Positions 1-7,378 of a DNA stretch of 64,000 nucleotides are shown one piece after another. The stretch is from positions 1-64,000 of the forward strand of contig CALURG010000044.1 of NCBI GenBank assembly GCA_944323115.1, written 5' to 3'. The position numbers and the translations under genes are program-made. The notes beneath the pieces are model-generated. The model had not been told where the DNA came from. It worked only from the letters and a program-made list of their open reading frames with translations, and ran no database searches. Each line of letters starts with the position of its first letter. Position 1 is the stretch's first letter. Source of the DNA: Candidatus Gastranaerophilales bacterium (GTDB lineage: Bacteria > Cyanobacteriota > Vampirovibrionia > Gastranaerophilales > Gastranaerophilaceae).

Positions 1-2
1 AG

Positions 3-128
3 GAAAAGAGGTTGCAGATGGATTTGCAGCAGGTTGAGACGCAGCAGAAGGCTTGTGACACAGAGATAGAGTCTGTAAAGAAAGTAATGGACAAGAACAT
101 TGAAAAGACATTCAAAGTATTTTCGTAG
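3..128 (+). CDS. C-terminal end of an unrecognised protein (5' truncated)
   Basis: The only open frame at the left edge is frame 3. It runs in from outside the window and ends with TAG at 126-128, giving 41 residues. The piece is rich in Lys, Glu and Gln with heptad-like spacing and ends in FKVFS, which suggests a helical or coiled-coil C-terminus. I do not recognise a family. A strong terminator lies about 60 nt downstream, so this is probably the last gene of its transcript. Confidence 0.5.
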   Translation, partial: EKRLQMDLQQVETQQKACDTEIESVKKVMDKNIEKTFKVFS

Positions 129-184
129 ATAAAAATCCTACAAAACGGCTTACTTAGACTTACGTATTATGCAACCCAAAATTA

Positions 185-225
185 AATCCGCTTCTGTTTT
201 TTAGAAGCGGATTATTAATTTTTAA
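185..225 (+). terminator. Rho-independent terminator
   Basis: A perfect 11-bp stem, AATCCGCTTCT (185-195) with AGAAGCGGATT (203-213), has a 7-nt loop of GTTTTTT and is followed by a T-rich tail. It ends the partial plus-strand gene at the window edge. It lies just beyond the stop of the convergent gene at 246 and could also serve that gene. Confidence 0.8.
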
Positions 226-245
226 AATTACAAAAGCGTAAAAAA

Positions 246-1574
246 TTACAAAGAGAGTGCATGTGCAAATATTTCTCCAACTTTTTTGTTGTATTCTCTT
301 CCATCGTCTTTTGTAAACAATTCCCGCCAATGGCTTTCAGGTGTGCCATCAGTAGAATAAGAAGGATTGCACATCATAAGGTGATGCGTGTTTGTGTCGT
401 AACGGAGCGGAAATAAATCTTCCATTTGCATAAAACTCGGAAGTTTGTCGCTTGCATATTCAAATCCGAACAGACAATTTTTTATTCTTTCAAGTCTGAT
501 TTCATACGTTGTTCCGCCCTCTGTATTATCGTTTGAAACTTCTACTCCCGGAGCATAATCTCTTGAATATTTAAGTTCATTTGACCAGTGTTTAACATTG
601 TTAAAATCATCTACTGATACAAAAGCTGTGCCGGCATTCAGACCCATTTTTCTGTATCTTTCAAAATCGTCTGAACTTTTTTCTCCGACAAAGCTGATTG
701 TAGTTGAACCGCATCTGCGTCTAATTTCATCTGTAATATATTGCATTTGCGAATATTCAGGCAGTGCTCCCACACCTGTATAATTTTGCAAATCATAGCC
801 TCCTATATGTTTTGCGGAGTCGACAAAAATTGCTTCAAAGCCAGTATTTAAAATTTTTACCATTTCTTGAATGTATAATTCCACATGCTCAGGATTGCTC
901 CATCTGAAATTTTCGTCTTCTTTATACGGTCGGGAAACTTTAAGCTGATCTTCTGAAATTATCGTTCTGAAACCTGTCTTTAAACCCCTGAAATGAGCAA
1001 GGTCATTGAACGCTTTGAATTGTTCTTCAGCAGATATTTTATCAGCAATTGTGTAGTCAATTATATTTTCACTATAACCTATACCAAGCTTTATGCCGTA
1101 AATGGAATTTTCTTCCCATGCTGCTTTATTGTATCCGTCGCCATATATATTGGGCCATATTTGCGACAAAATGATGCAGTTTGCCCAGCTTTTTGCTGAC
1201 GGAGGAATCGCAGGCAGCAGCTTTATTGTGCTGTATATTCCGTTTCTGCACTCATTATTTCTCATTTCTGCTATAGCTCGATTATTTATTTCTATGTAGT
1301 TTGCCAGTCTTCCCCATTTGTCACCGTAGTCGGGTGTTGCAATGTTATCGGGAAAAGTTTTGTAAAATGTTGTGCATTCACAAAGTGAAACTATGGAATC
1401 TACAGACTTTTTCAGTGTCCTTGTTAATAACTCGTACGGAAGTATATTTGCTATCCATTGTTTAAGGTAACCGTTGTTAACGGCTCTAAACTTATGTTTA
1501 TCTGTCCATTTATCGTAGTGCAAAACAGCACTGCCTGTTTTTATTTCAAGTAATTTGTTTACTGCATTTGTCAT
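246..1574 (-). CDS. Divergent GH13-like (alpha-amylase superfamily) protein
   Basis: The protein has 442 residues. The segment around residues 245-257 (GFEAIFVDSAKHI) matches GH13 conserved region II, where the Asp (D252) would be the nucleophile. ISFVGE (E298) fits region III with the acid/base Glu. SNDN near 347-350 may be a remnant of region IV. There is no signal peptide, so it is probably cytoplasmic. The other regions are too divergent to name a substrate. No Shine-Dalgarno is visible; a TATATT element lies 9 nt before the ATG. It shares the GH13-like character with the large gene at the right end of the window. Alternatively it is another TIM-barrel glycosidase or an inactive relative. 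Confidence 0.5.
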   Translation of the reverse strand: MTNAVNKLLEIKTGSAVLHYDKWTDKHKFRAVNNGYLKQWIANILPYELLTRTLKKSVDSIVSLCECTTFYKTFPDNIATPDYGDKWGRLANYIEINNRAIAEMRNNECRNGIYSTIKLLPAIPPSAKSWANCIILSQIWPNIYGDGYNKAAWEENSIYGIKLGIGYSENIIDYTIADKISAEEQFKAFNDLAHFRGLKTGFRTIISEDQLKVSRPYKEDENFRWSNPEHVELYIQEMVKILNTGFEAIFVDSAKHIGGYDLQNYTGVGALPEYSQMQYITDEIRRRCGSTTISFVGEKSSDDFERYRKMGLNAGTAFVSVDDFNNVKHWSNELKYSRDYAPGVEVSNDNTEGGTTYEIRLERIKNCLFGFEYASDKLPSFMQMEDLFPLRYDTNTHHLMMCNPSYSTDGTPESHWRELFTKDDGREYNKKVGEIFAHALSL

Positions 1575-1638
1575 AACAATGACAATATAAACAGAATATT
1601 TTTGAAAAACATTGCACTAAATGGTTAAATTAATTAAT

Positions 1639-1670
1639 AAAAAAAAGAGGCTTTTAAGCCTCTTTTTTTA
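1639..1670 (-). terminator. Terminator of the dnaG-rpoD operon, overlapping the rpoD stop
   Basis: The stem GAGGCTT/AAGCCTC is flanked by an A-run on one side and a T-run on the other, so it works on paper in both directions. The rpoD TAA (1668-1670) already forms part of the hairpin base. On the minus strand the 3' arm runs straight into eight T. Confidence 0.8.
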
Positions 1671-2747
1671 AACTTCTACATACTCTCTTAGACGTTTGCT
1701 TCTGTTAGGGTGTCTAAGTTTTCTCAGAGCTTTTGCTTCAATTTGTCTGATACGTTCACGAGTAACACCGAACAGTTGTCCGACTTCTTCAAGAGTTCTT
1801 TGTCTACCGTCATCCATTCCGAAACGCAGTCTCAATACGTCTCTTTCACGAGGAGATAGTCCGCTCAATACTTCGGCAAGGTCTTCTCTTAGAAGTTCAT
1901 GAGCAACTGTTTTTACGGGAGCATCCGCATCTTTGTCTTCAATAAAGTCGCCGAGTCTTGAATCTTCTTCTTTACCGATAGGTGTTTCCAAAGAAAGCGG
2001 CTCTTGTGCTACTTTGATGATTTCTCTCAATTTTGAAATTGAAATATTCATTTCTTGAGCGAGTTCTTCTTCGGTCGGCTTTCTTGAAAGCTCTTGAGCT
2101 AATTTTCTTGTAACTTTTTTCAATTTATTGATAGTTTCTACCATGTGGACAGGAATACGAATAGTACGTGCCTGATCAGCAATGGCTCTTGTTATAGCCT
2201 GACGAATCCACCAAGTGGCATATGTAGAGAATTTGTATCCTCTTTCGTGATCAAATTTTTCTGCGGCACGTATCAAACCTAAATTGCCCTCTTGAATGAG
2301 ATCCAAAAACAACATGCCACGTCCTACATATTTCTTTGCAATAGAAACAACAAGTCTTAAGTTTGCTTGTACAAGTTTTCTTTTTGCTATAGCACCAACA
2401 TTCCCGCCTTGAATAATTTTTCTTGCCAAATCGATTTCTTCATCAGCTGTTAAAAGTTTAATTCTTCCGATTTCTCTTAAATACATTCTGACGGGGTCAT
2501 CCAGAGAAACACCTCTGGGAATTGCTATTTGCTGGTCTTCATCAGAATCTAAATCGTCGTCCGATGATTGCATGTATAATTCATCTGTTGCAGTAGAACT
2601 TGATTTTCCTATAATTACATCTATACTGTCTGTAGTAATTGTTTCGGGCTCACTGAATAAATCATCACCAGCTGTATCATCTGCTTGAAGTTCATCTTCA
2701 TCAATAATACTAACGAGTGATTTGTCTGACATTCTTTTTCTGCTCAT
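1668..2747 (-). CDS. rpoD: Primary sigma factor RpoD/SigA
   Basis: The 359-residue sigma-70 has an acidic, low-complexity N-terminus (to about residue 75) in place of a full region 1.1. Region 1.2 ([11 protein letters not shown]) follows, then region 2 with its -10-binding helix ([16 protein letters not shown]), region 3, and region 4 with its helix-turn-helix ([19 protein letters not shown]). No long non-conserved insert is present, as in Gram-positive and cyanobacterial SigA. The ATG shares one base with the dnaG stop (TAATG at 2745-2749), so translation is probably coupled. It should recognise TTGACA/TATAAT promoters. A second, shorter sigma factor lies at 12958. Confidence 0.96.
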   Translation of the reverse strand: MSRKRMSDKSLVSIIDEDELQADDTAGDDLFSEPETITTDSIDVIIGKSSSTATDELYMQSSDDDLDSDEDQQIAIPRGVSLDDPVRMYLREIGRIKLLTADEEIDLARKIIQGGNVGAIAKRKLVQANLRLVVSIAKKYVGRGMLFLDLIQEGNLGLIRAAEKFDHERGYKFSTYATWWIRQAITRAIADQARTIRIPVHMVETINKLKKVTRKLAQELSRKPTEEELAQEMNISISKLREIIKVAQEPLSLETPIGKEEDSRLGDFIEDKDADAPVKTVAHELLREDLAEVLSGLSPRERDVLRLRFGMDDGRQRTLEEVGQLFGVTRERIRQIEAKALRKLRHPNRSKRLREYVEV

Positions 2748-4657
2748 TAATTGTCTCCAGTTCTTTGCTTGTTTTTTATATTTTCTCTTAGTTGCATTTG
2801 AATTTGAATTGCCTGAATCTCGTTGTCATCAAGCTGCTTGTATTGCGAGCGTAAATGACTCTGAGCTTCTTTTTCTTTGAAGGCCTCTATTTTTGCAATG
2901 TTTTCATTAATAGCATTTTTAAAGTCCTTGTCCGACAAATTTTTGAAACAGTCGGATAAATATATCAAATCTGTAATTAACTCTTTGACTTCATAGTCCT
3001 CGGCAAATTCTGTGTACAGGGTTTCTATCAATTCCTTAACATTATTTACCCGTTGAGACAATTTGTCAATTGTATTTTTTACAATTATTAACGTATTATT
3101 TGTATATTCTACATCCTTTAAAATACTGTTTAATGTTTGAATGCTGTAGGGGCTTTCGTCTATTAAATACATCGACAATAAATTTTTTTGCGCTTTTTCT
3201 GAGTTATTTAAAGATTTCTTTACAATTAAATTTGTCTTTTTTTCTGTAGGAACAGGTGTGTAAAAAGTGTCTTGAAAACCCTTTTTTAGTTCTTGCCTTA
3301 CGGAATTTTCCGTTATTTGTAAATTTTGAGCAACTATTTTTATATATTCATCCCTGACAATATCATTGTTAATTTCTAAAAGGTAGGGCATTAGTTCTTT
3401 TACAAATGCACTTTTTTCGACGGGAGACATATTGTGTGTTTTGTGTGAAAGTATGCTGTTTATTTGAAAATCGACAAGCAAAGGTGCTTTGTCCAGAATC
3501 TCCTGATATGCTTCAGCTCCATGTTCTCTGATAAACTCGTCGGGGTCTTTGCCTTCCGGAGGTACAACAACTCTCAATTCACATGAATATCTGTTGTTGT
3601 TCTTTGAAATAGATGAGAAACTTTCATCAAACTGTTTTATGTTTCCTAACCCCGAAAAAGCTTCTTTGATAATTTCAGCCCCTCTTTTTGTTGCATTTTG
3701 CCCCGCCTTGTCTGTATCGAAAGCAAGGTAGATTTTTCGAGAAGGTGTGTATCTTGAAATAAGTTTTACATGGTTTTCTGTCAATGCTGTTCCGCAGGCT
3801 CCGACAGCATTTTTTACCCCGTTTACCTGTGCGGAGATTACATCAAAATAACCTTCCATAATAACAATGGAATCTTTTTCTTTTATTGAGTCTTTTGCTT
3901 GGTACAAACCGTACAGAATGTTGCTTTTGTTGTAAACGAGAGTATCCGGAGAATTTAGATATTTGGGGTTTTGTCCTGATTCAATAGCTCTTGCTCCGAA
4001 TGCGACGATATTCCCTTTTTCATCAAAAATAGGAATGGTTATTCTGTTTCTGAATCTGTCTATATAGCCTCTGTTGTTTTCTCTTTTTGATAGAAGTCCG
4101 GCCTTGTCCAAGAGGTCTTCGGAATATTTGTCTTTTAAATGTTTTTGAAGTTCATCGTATGAATTCGGTGCAAATCCGAGTTTGTAAGTTTCTATATTTT
4201 CGTCAGTGATTCCTCTTGACTCCAGATACTGGTATGCTTCAGATGATTTATTATTCAAAAGATAGGTTTTGAAAAACTCGGCTGAGTCTTTCAGACAGTT
4301 GTACAATTTTGTTTTTAAATCTTTGTTGTCACTCGTTTTTTCAAAAGCCGTAGGGAGTTTAATTCCCAGCAATTCTGCCTGTTCTTTAACAACTTCGTGA
4401 AAAGACTGGTTGTTTATTTTCATCAAAAAACTCAAAACATCTCCGCCTTCTCCGCAGCCGAAGCATTTGTATATCTGTTTTGCAGGACTCACGCTGAAAG
4501 AAGGTGTTTTTTCATTGTGAAAAGGACAGCATCCCCAGTAGTTTCCTCCTGACTTTTTGAGGATTACGTATTTTGAGATGACATCTACAATGTCTAACCT
4601 GTCTTTTATCTGTGTAACAACGTCTTGATAAGTAACTTCATTCATTTCTCCAGACAT
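2747..4657 (-). CDS. dnaG: DNA primase DnaG
   Basis: DnaG makes RNA primers for DNA replication. The 636 residues carry a CHC2 zinc-binding domain (CPFH at 44-47, CFGC at 65-68) and a TOPRIM catalytic core with EGYFD and FDTDKAG. A helical C-terminal region follows, which normally docks on DnaB. It heads the dnaG-rpoD pair. The start is uncertain: a TATAAT overlaps the first ATG. If it is the -10, translation would begin at the in-frame Met5 (4645), just downstream of GGAG. Confidence 0.96.
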   Translation of the reverse strand: MSGEMNEVTYQDVVTQIKDRLDIVDVISKYVILKKSGGNYWGCCPFHNEKTPSFSVSPAKQIYKCFGCGEGGDVLSFLMKINNQSFHEVVKEQAELLGIKLPTAFEKTSDNKDLKTKLYNCLKDSAEFFKTYLLNNKSSEAYQYLESRGITDENIETYKLGFAPNSYDELQKHLKDKYSEDLLDKAGLLSKRENNRGYIDRFRNRITIPIFDEKGNIVAFGARAIESGQNPKYLNSPDTLVYNKSNILYGLYQAKDSIKEKDSIVIMEGYFDVISAQVNGVKNAVGACGTALTENHVKLISRYTPSRKIYLAFDTDKAGQNATKRGAEIIKEAFSGLGNIKQFDESFSSISKNNNRYSCELRVVVPPEGKDPDEFIREHGAEAYQEILDKAPLLVDFQINSILSHKTHNMSPVEKSAFVKELMPYLLEINNDIVRDEYIKIVAQNLQITENSVRQELKKGFQDTFYTPVPTEKKTNLIVKKSLNNSEKAQKNLLSMYLIDESPYSIQTLNSILKDVEYTNNTLIIVKNTIDKLSQRVNNVKELIETLYTEFAEDYEVKELITDLIYLSDCFKNLSDKDFKNAINENIAKIEAFKEKEAQSHLRSQYKQLDDNEIQAIQIQMQLRENIKNKQRTGDN

Positions 4658-4708
4658 TATAGCATGAACTTAAGTGTCTATATTTTGATTTATGTTAACA
4701 ATTGTTAA
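4656..4708 (-). promoter_or_regulatory. dnaG promoter with upstream TTAACAATTGTTAA palindrome
   Basis: On the minus strand TATAAT lies at 4661-4656. A perfect 14-bp palindrome, TTAACAATTGTTAA, lies at 4708-4695. The distance between their first bases is 47 nt, matching other sites in the window (46-47). The intermediate (A/G)GCAAT box is not evident here. The palindrome is shared with the divergent gene at 4818. Confidence 0.45.
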
Positions 4709-4774
4709 GCGAGTATTTTTTGTCAGGCAATTTTCAGAAACAAAATGTTTTTATATAAGAGTAAGGTTAGATTT
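4695..4774 (+). promoter_or_regulatory. Shared-class promoter (TTAACAAT / GGCAAT / TATA) of the gene at 4818
   Basis: The elements are palindrome 4695-4708, GGCAAT 4726-4731, TATATAAG 4752-4759, and the tail TAAGGTTAGATT from 4762. GCAA to TATA is 25 nt. The tail recurs in front of the gene at 38241, at identical distances from GGCAAT (36 nt) and from TGTTTTTATA. Confidence 0.6.
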
Positions 4775-4817
4775 TAAAAACATATCCTGGCAGCAGGATG
4801 AAATTTGGAGGTTGGTT

Positions 4818-5684
4818 ATGTACGGAATTAGCGGATACATGGGTTATCCAAATCAGTTTCAAGTAACGGCGAATCCCGTCGGAGCAGGTCTGGCTGAGTT
4901 GAATAAATCATTTGCAAAAGATTTTGGGTTAAATATTCCACCTGTTTATGACCTTCCTTTGAATGTAAATATGGGCTTTGGCGGAGGAATGTACGGCGGT
5001 ATGTACGGAATGGGTATGATGAATCCGTATATGATGTCTTCTCAGTATTTAAAATATTTAAATATGGATTACAAAGACAGATTGGCTTATGACCTCGAAT
5101 TGAGAAACCTTGCAAGAGAAAATATGTACAATGAAGGCAAAATTGCTAAAAATTATGCAAGTGCGACAGACGGTTTGACAGGTTCAATTGCTGAAGCTTG
5201 TTCAGCTTTGCAATCAGTAATCATAGAAGGTCAGACAGATCAGATAGTTGCACAGTTTGACAACATTGTTGATATGATAAGACGTTCTCCTTTGTATGAA
5301 AGACTTAAAGAAGAATTCAAAAATGATCCTGTAGCTCTTGAAAAGACTTTGAGAAATTGTGCAAGAGAACAATTCCAGGCAGCAACAGGCCAAGATCTCA
5401 GAGCAATGATTCAGCAAAACTGTGACAGTTCTATCGCAAACGGATTCTGGAATACAATTTCATTCGGCAATTCACAAACATACTCGGCAGAAGAAGTTAT
5501 TGCAAGAATAGAAGGTGTTGAACCTTCCAAATCAACTAAAACCAAGAAATTGGTCGGTAATCTCGGCGGAATAACAGCAGCAGCCGGAACAGGTGCAGTA
5601 ATTGGTCTTATTGGCGGACCTGTAGGTGCCGGTGTTGGTGCAGCGGTGGGTGCAATTGTCGGAATAATCGGTTCAATTTGCTAG
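4818..5684 (+). CDS. Lineage-specific Met/Gly/Tyr-rich protein with C-terminal glycine zipper
   Basis: The start is the ATG at 4818 behind GGAGG (4807-4811, spacing 6). An upstream in-frame extension to 4692 would read through the promoter and is rejected. The product has 288 residues. An N-terminal low-complexity block (about residues 52-72) consists of Met, Gly and Tyr. A helical middle follows, then a C-terminal run of GxxxG-type glycine zippers (about 250-288) that could insert in a membrane. There is no signal peptide. I do not recognise a family. It resembles the protein at 38241 in composition and has the same promoter tail, so the two are probably co-regulated. Confidence 0.75.
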   Translation: MYGISGYMGYPNQFQVTANPVGAGLAELNKSFAKDFGLNIPPVYDLPLNVNMGFGGGMYGGMYGMGMMNPYMMSSQYLKYLNMDYKDRLAYDLELRNLARENMYNEGKIAKNYASATDGLTGSIAEACSALQSVIIEGQTDQIVAQFDNIVDMIRRSPLYERLKEEFKNDPVALEKTLRNCAREQFQAATGQDLRAMIQQNCDSSIANGFWNTISFGNSQTYSAEEVIARIEGVEPSKSTKTKKLVGNLGGITAAAGTGAVIGLIGGPVGAGVGAAVGAIVGIIGSIC

Positions 5685-5720
5685 AAACAAATAACAGTAT
5701 AAATAAAACAATAAAACAAT

Positions 5721-5755
5721 AAAACTCTCATTAAGTAATAATGGGAGTTTTTTGT
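5721..5755 (+). terminator. Rho-independent terminator after the gene at 4818
   Basis: The 12-bp stem AAACTCTCATTA (5722-5733) pairs with TAATGGGAGTTT (5739-5750), including one G-U pair. The loop is 5 nt and a T-run follows. Confidence 0.85.
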
Positions 5756-5757
5756 TG

Positions 5758-5763
5758 TATAAT
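5758..5763 (+). promoter_or_regulatory. Candidate -10 element of the purD operon
   Basis: TATAAT lies five bases after the T-run of the preceding terminator and 35 nt before the purD ATG. The matching -35 position falls inside the terminator stem and is weak (GTAATA). Confidence 0.4.
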
Positions 5764-5797
5764 TTGTATCAAAGAGATTATATTTGTAAGGGTATTT

Positions 5798-7063
5798 ATG
5801 AAAATATTAATTGTTGGTTCAGGAGCAAAAGAATATTCGCTGGCAAAACTTGTGTCAAGCTATGAAGACACTGAGCTTGTTTTTGTTGCACCGGGCAATC
5901 AGACTATAGAAGAATTTGCAAATTGTATTGATATTCAGGCATGTGATACAGATAAACTTGTTGAATTTGCTGTAGTAAATAAGATTGATTTGACGATAGC
6001 GTGTTCTGAAAAGGCTATTTTCAACGGTATAGCTGAAAAATTCAATGAAGCAGGTTTGATGATATTTGGCCCTACATCAGAAGCTGCCAGAATTGCTTCA
6101 AGCAAATCTGTTGGTAAAAAATTTATGTACAAGACCAAAATACCTACACCCAAATTCGGTATTTTTGACAGAGAAAACATGGCAATTGATTACGCCAGAA
6201 AGTCTCAATATCCTCTTGTTGTAAAAACAGATTCCCATATGCATGGTGAAAATGTATTTATTTGCGATACTTTTGTAATTGCAAAAAGAATAATAAGCGA
6301 CCTTTTTGATGCACAAAACAAAAAAATCGTAATTGAGGATTACATACCGGGACAAGAATTTTCTTATTATGTCGTTACTGACGGGTACAACGCAATGCCT
6401 TTGGCTTCAGTTGTTCCTTACAAATATGTGCTTGAAGGAAACGGCGGCTCAGTTACATCGGGGTTAGGTGCTTATTCTCCTTTTTATATGATTGACAGAA
6501 AAATGGAGAGTAAAATTTTTAAGGATATTGTTTATCCGGCACTTGATGAACTTGCTAAAAACGGTAACCAGTATGTCGGTATTTTGGGATTGGATGTAAT
6601 TATCGGCCGTGACAACAATTTGAATGTTATAGAATTTAACCCGTTTTTGAAAGAGCCTGATGCACAATGTGCTTTTTCTTTAATAGATGAAGATTTGTCC
6701 AAAATAATGGCGTCGTCGATCACCGGTTCACTTGTTGACGAGTACAGGGAAATTGCATCAAAATCGGCTTATGCTTCATCGGTCGTTTTAAGTGCGGGGA
6801 ATTATCCTCTTGAAGGTGAATTCGGCTCAGTTATTAATGGGTTGGAACAGGCGTCAGAGGAAGCGGAAATATCACATTTTAATACGCTTATAAATGGTAA
6901 CGGGGAGTATGTTACGGCAGGAGGTAGAACGTTGGTTGTTACTGCTGTTGCAGCTACGTTGGAAAATGCTGCAAAAAAAATGTACGAATGTGCTGATTTT
7001 ATTACTTTTGACGGATTGAAATACCGCAAAGATATAGGCAAAACTCTTTTAACAGGCTGTTGA
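5798..7063 (+). CDS. purD: Phosphoribosylamine-glycine ligase (PurD-like), divergent
   Basis: PurD joins 5-phosphoribosylamine and glycine using ATP in purine synthesis. The 421-residue product starts at the ATG at 5798 behind AAGGG; an extension to 5741 would overlap the terminator. The order is the family's: N-terminal Rossmann-like domain (MKILIVGSGAKEYSL), ATP-grasp (VVKTDSHMHGENV, EDYIPGQEFS, VIEFNPFLKEPDAQ), C-terminal domain. Several signature positions deviate: the usual GREHAL reads AKEYSL, the ATP-loop LAAGKG reads HMHGEN, and RFGDPETQ reads PFLKEPDAQ. Activity is likely but less certain than the fold. It is followed after one base by ylxR. Confidence 0.82.
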   Translation: MKILIVGSGAKEYSLAKLVSSYEDTELVFVAPGNQTIEEFANCIDIQACDTDKLVEFAVVNKIDLTIACSEKAIFNGIAEKFNEAGLMIFGPTSEAARIASSKSVGKKFMYKTKIPTPKFGIFDRENMAIDYARKSQYPLVVKTDSHMHGENVFICDTFVIAKRIISDLFDAQNKKIVIEDYIPGQEFSYYVVTDGYNAMPLASVVPYKYVLEGNGGSVTSGLGAYSPFYMIDRKMESKIFKDIVYPALDELAKNGNQYVGILGLDVIIGRDNNLNVIEFNPFLKEPDAQCAFSLIDEDLSKIMASSITGSLVDEYREIASKSAYASSVVLSAGNYPLEGEFGSVINGLEQASEEAEISHFNTLINGNGEYVTAGGRTLVVTAVAATLENAAKKMYECADFITFDGLKYRKDIGKTLLTGC

Positions 7064-7064
7064 T

Positions 7065-7328
7065 ATGGATGAAAAAAACATAATAAGAAAATGTGCAGCT
7101 TGTTCAGCGTTAAAACCCAGATCTGAACTTATAAAAATTACATTAAATAAGTCCTGTGGTGAAGTAAGAGTGATGCCCGGATCAGATTTCTTCGGGCGTT
7201 CAGTATATTTGTGCCGTAATATCGATTGTGTAAATGCGGCTTTTAAGAAGAATAAAATTTTTAGAATTCTTAAAATTAAGATTCAAGAAACTCTTGAAGA
7301 AAAAATCAGGGCTGTACTTGAGAAATAG
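7065..7328 (+). CDS. ylxR: YlxR/RnpM family RNA-binding protein
   Basis: The 87-residue product carries the family core RKCAACSALKPRSELI, followed by GRSVYLCRNIDCVNAAFKKN. Family members bind RNA and have been linked to RNase P modulation. Position just before infB is typical (nusA-ylxR-infB). Here the gene upstream is purD instead of nusA, separated by one base, so the two are co-transcribed. Confidence 0.9.
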   Translation: MDEKNIIRKCAACSALKPRSELIKITLNKSCGEVRVMPGSDFFGRSVYLCRNIDCVNAAFKKNKIFRILKIKIQETLEEKIRAVLEK

Positions 7329-7378
7329 ATTGTGTTAAATATATATTATAAAGATGAATTTGGAGAAATATATATATA

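Noticed and set aside
4692-4817. N-terminal extension of the protein at 4818
   Set aside because: It overlaps the promoter elements; GGAGG is placed for the ATG at 4818.
5741-5797. N-terminal extension of PurD
   Set aside because: It lies within the preceding terminator and upstream of the -10 element; the ATG at 5798 matches the family start and has AAGGG.
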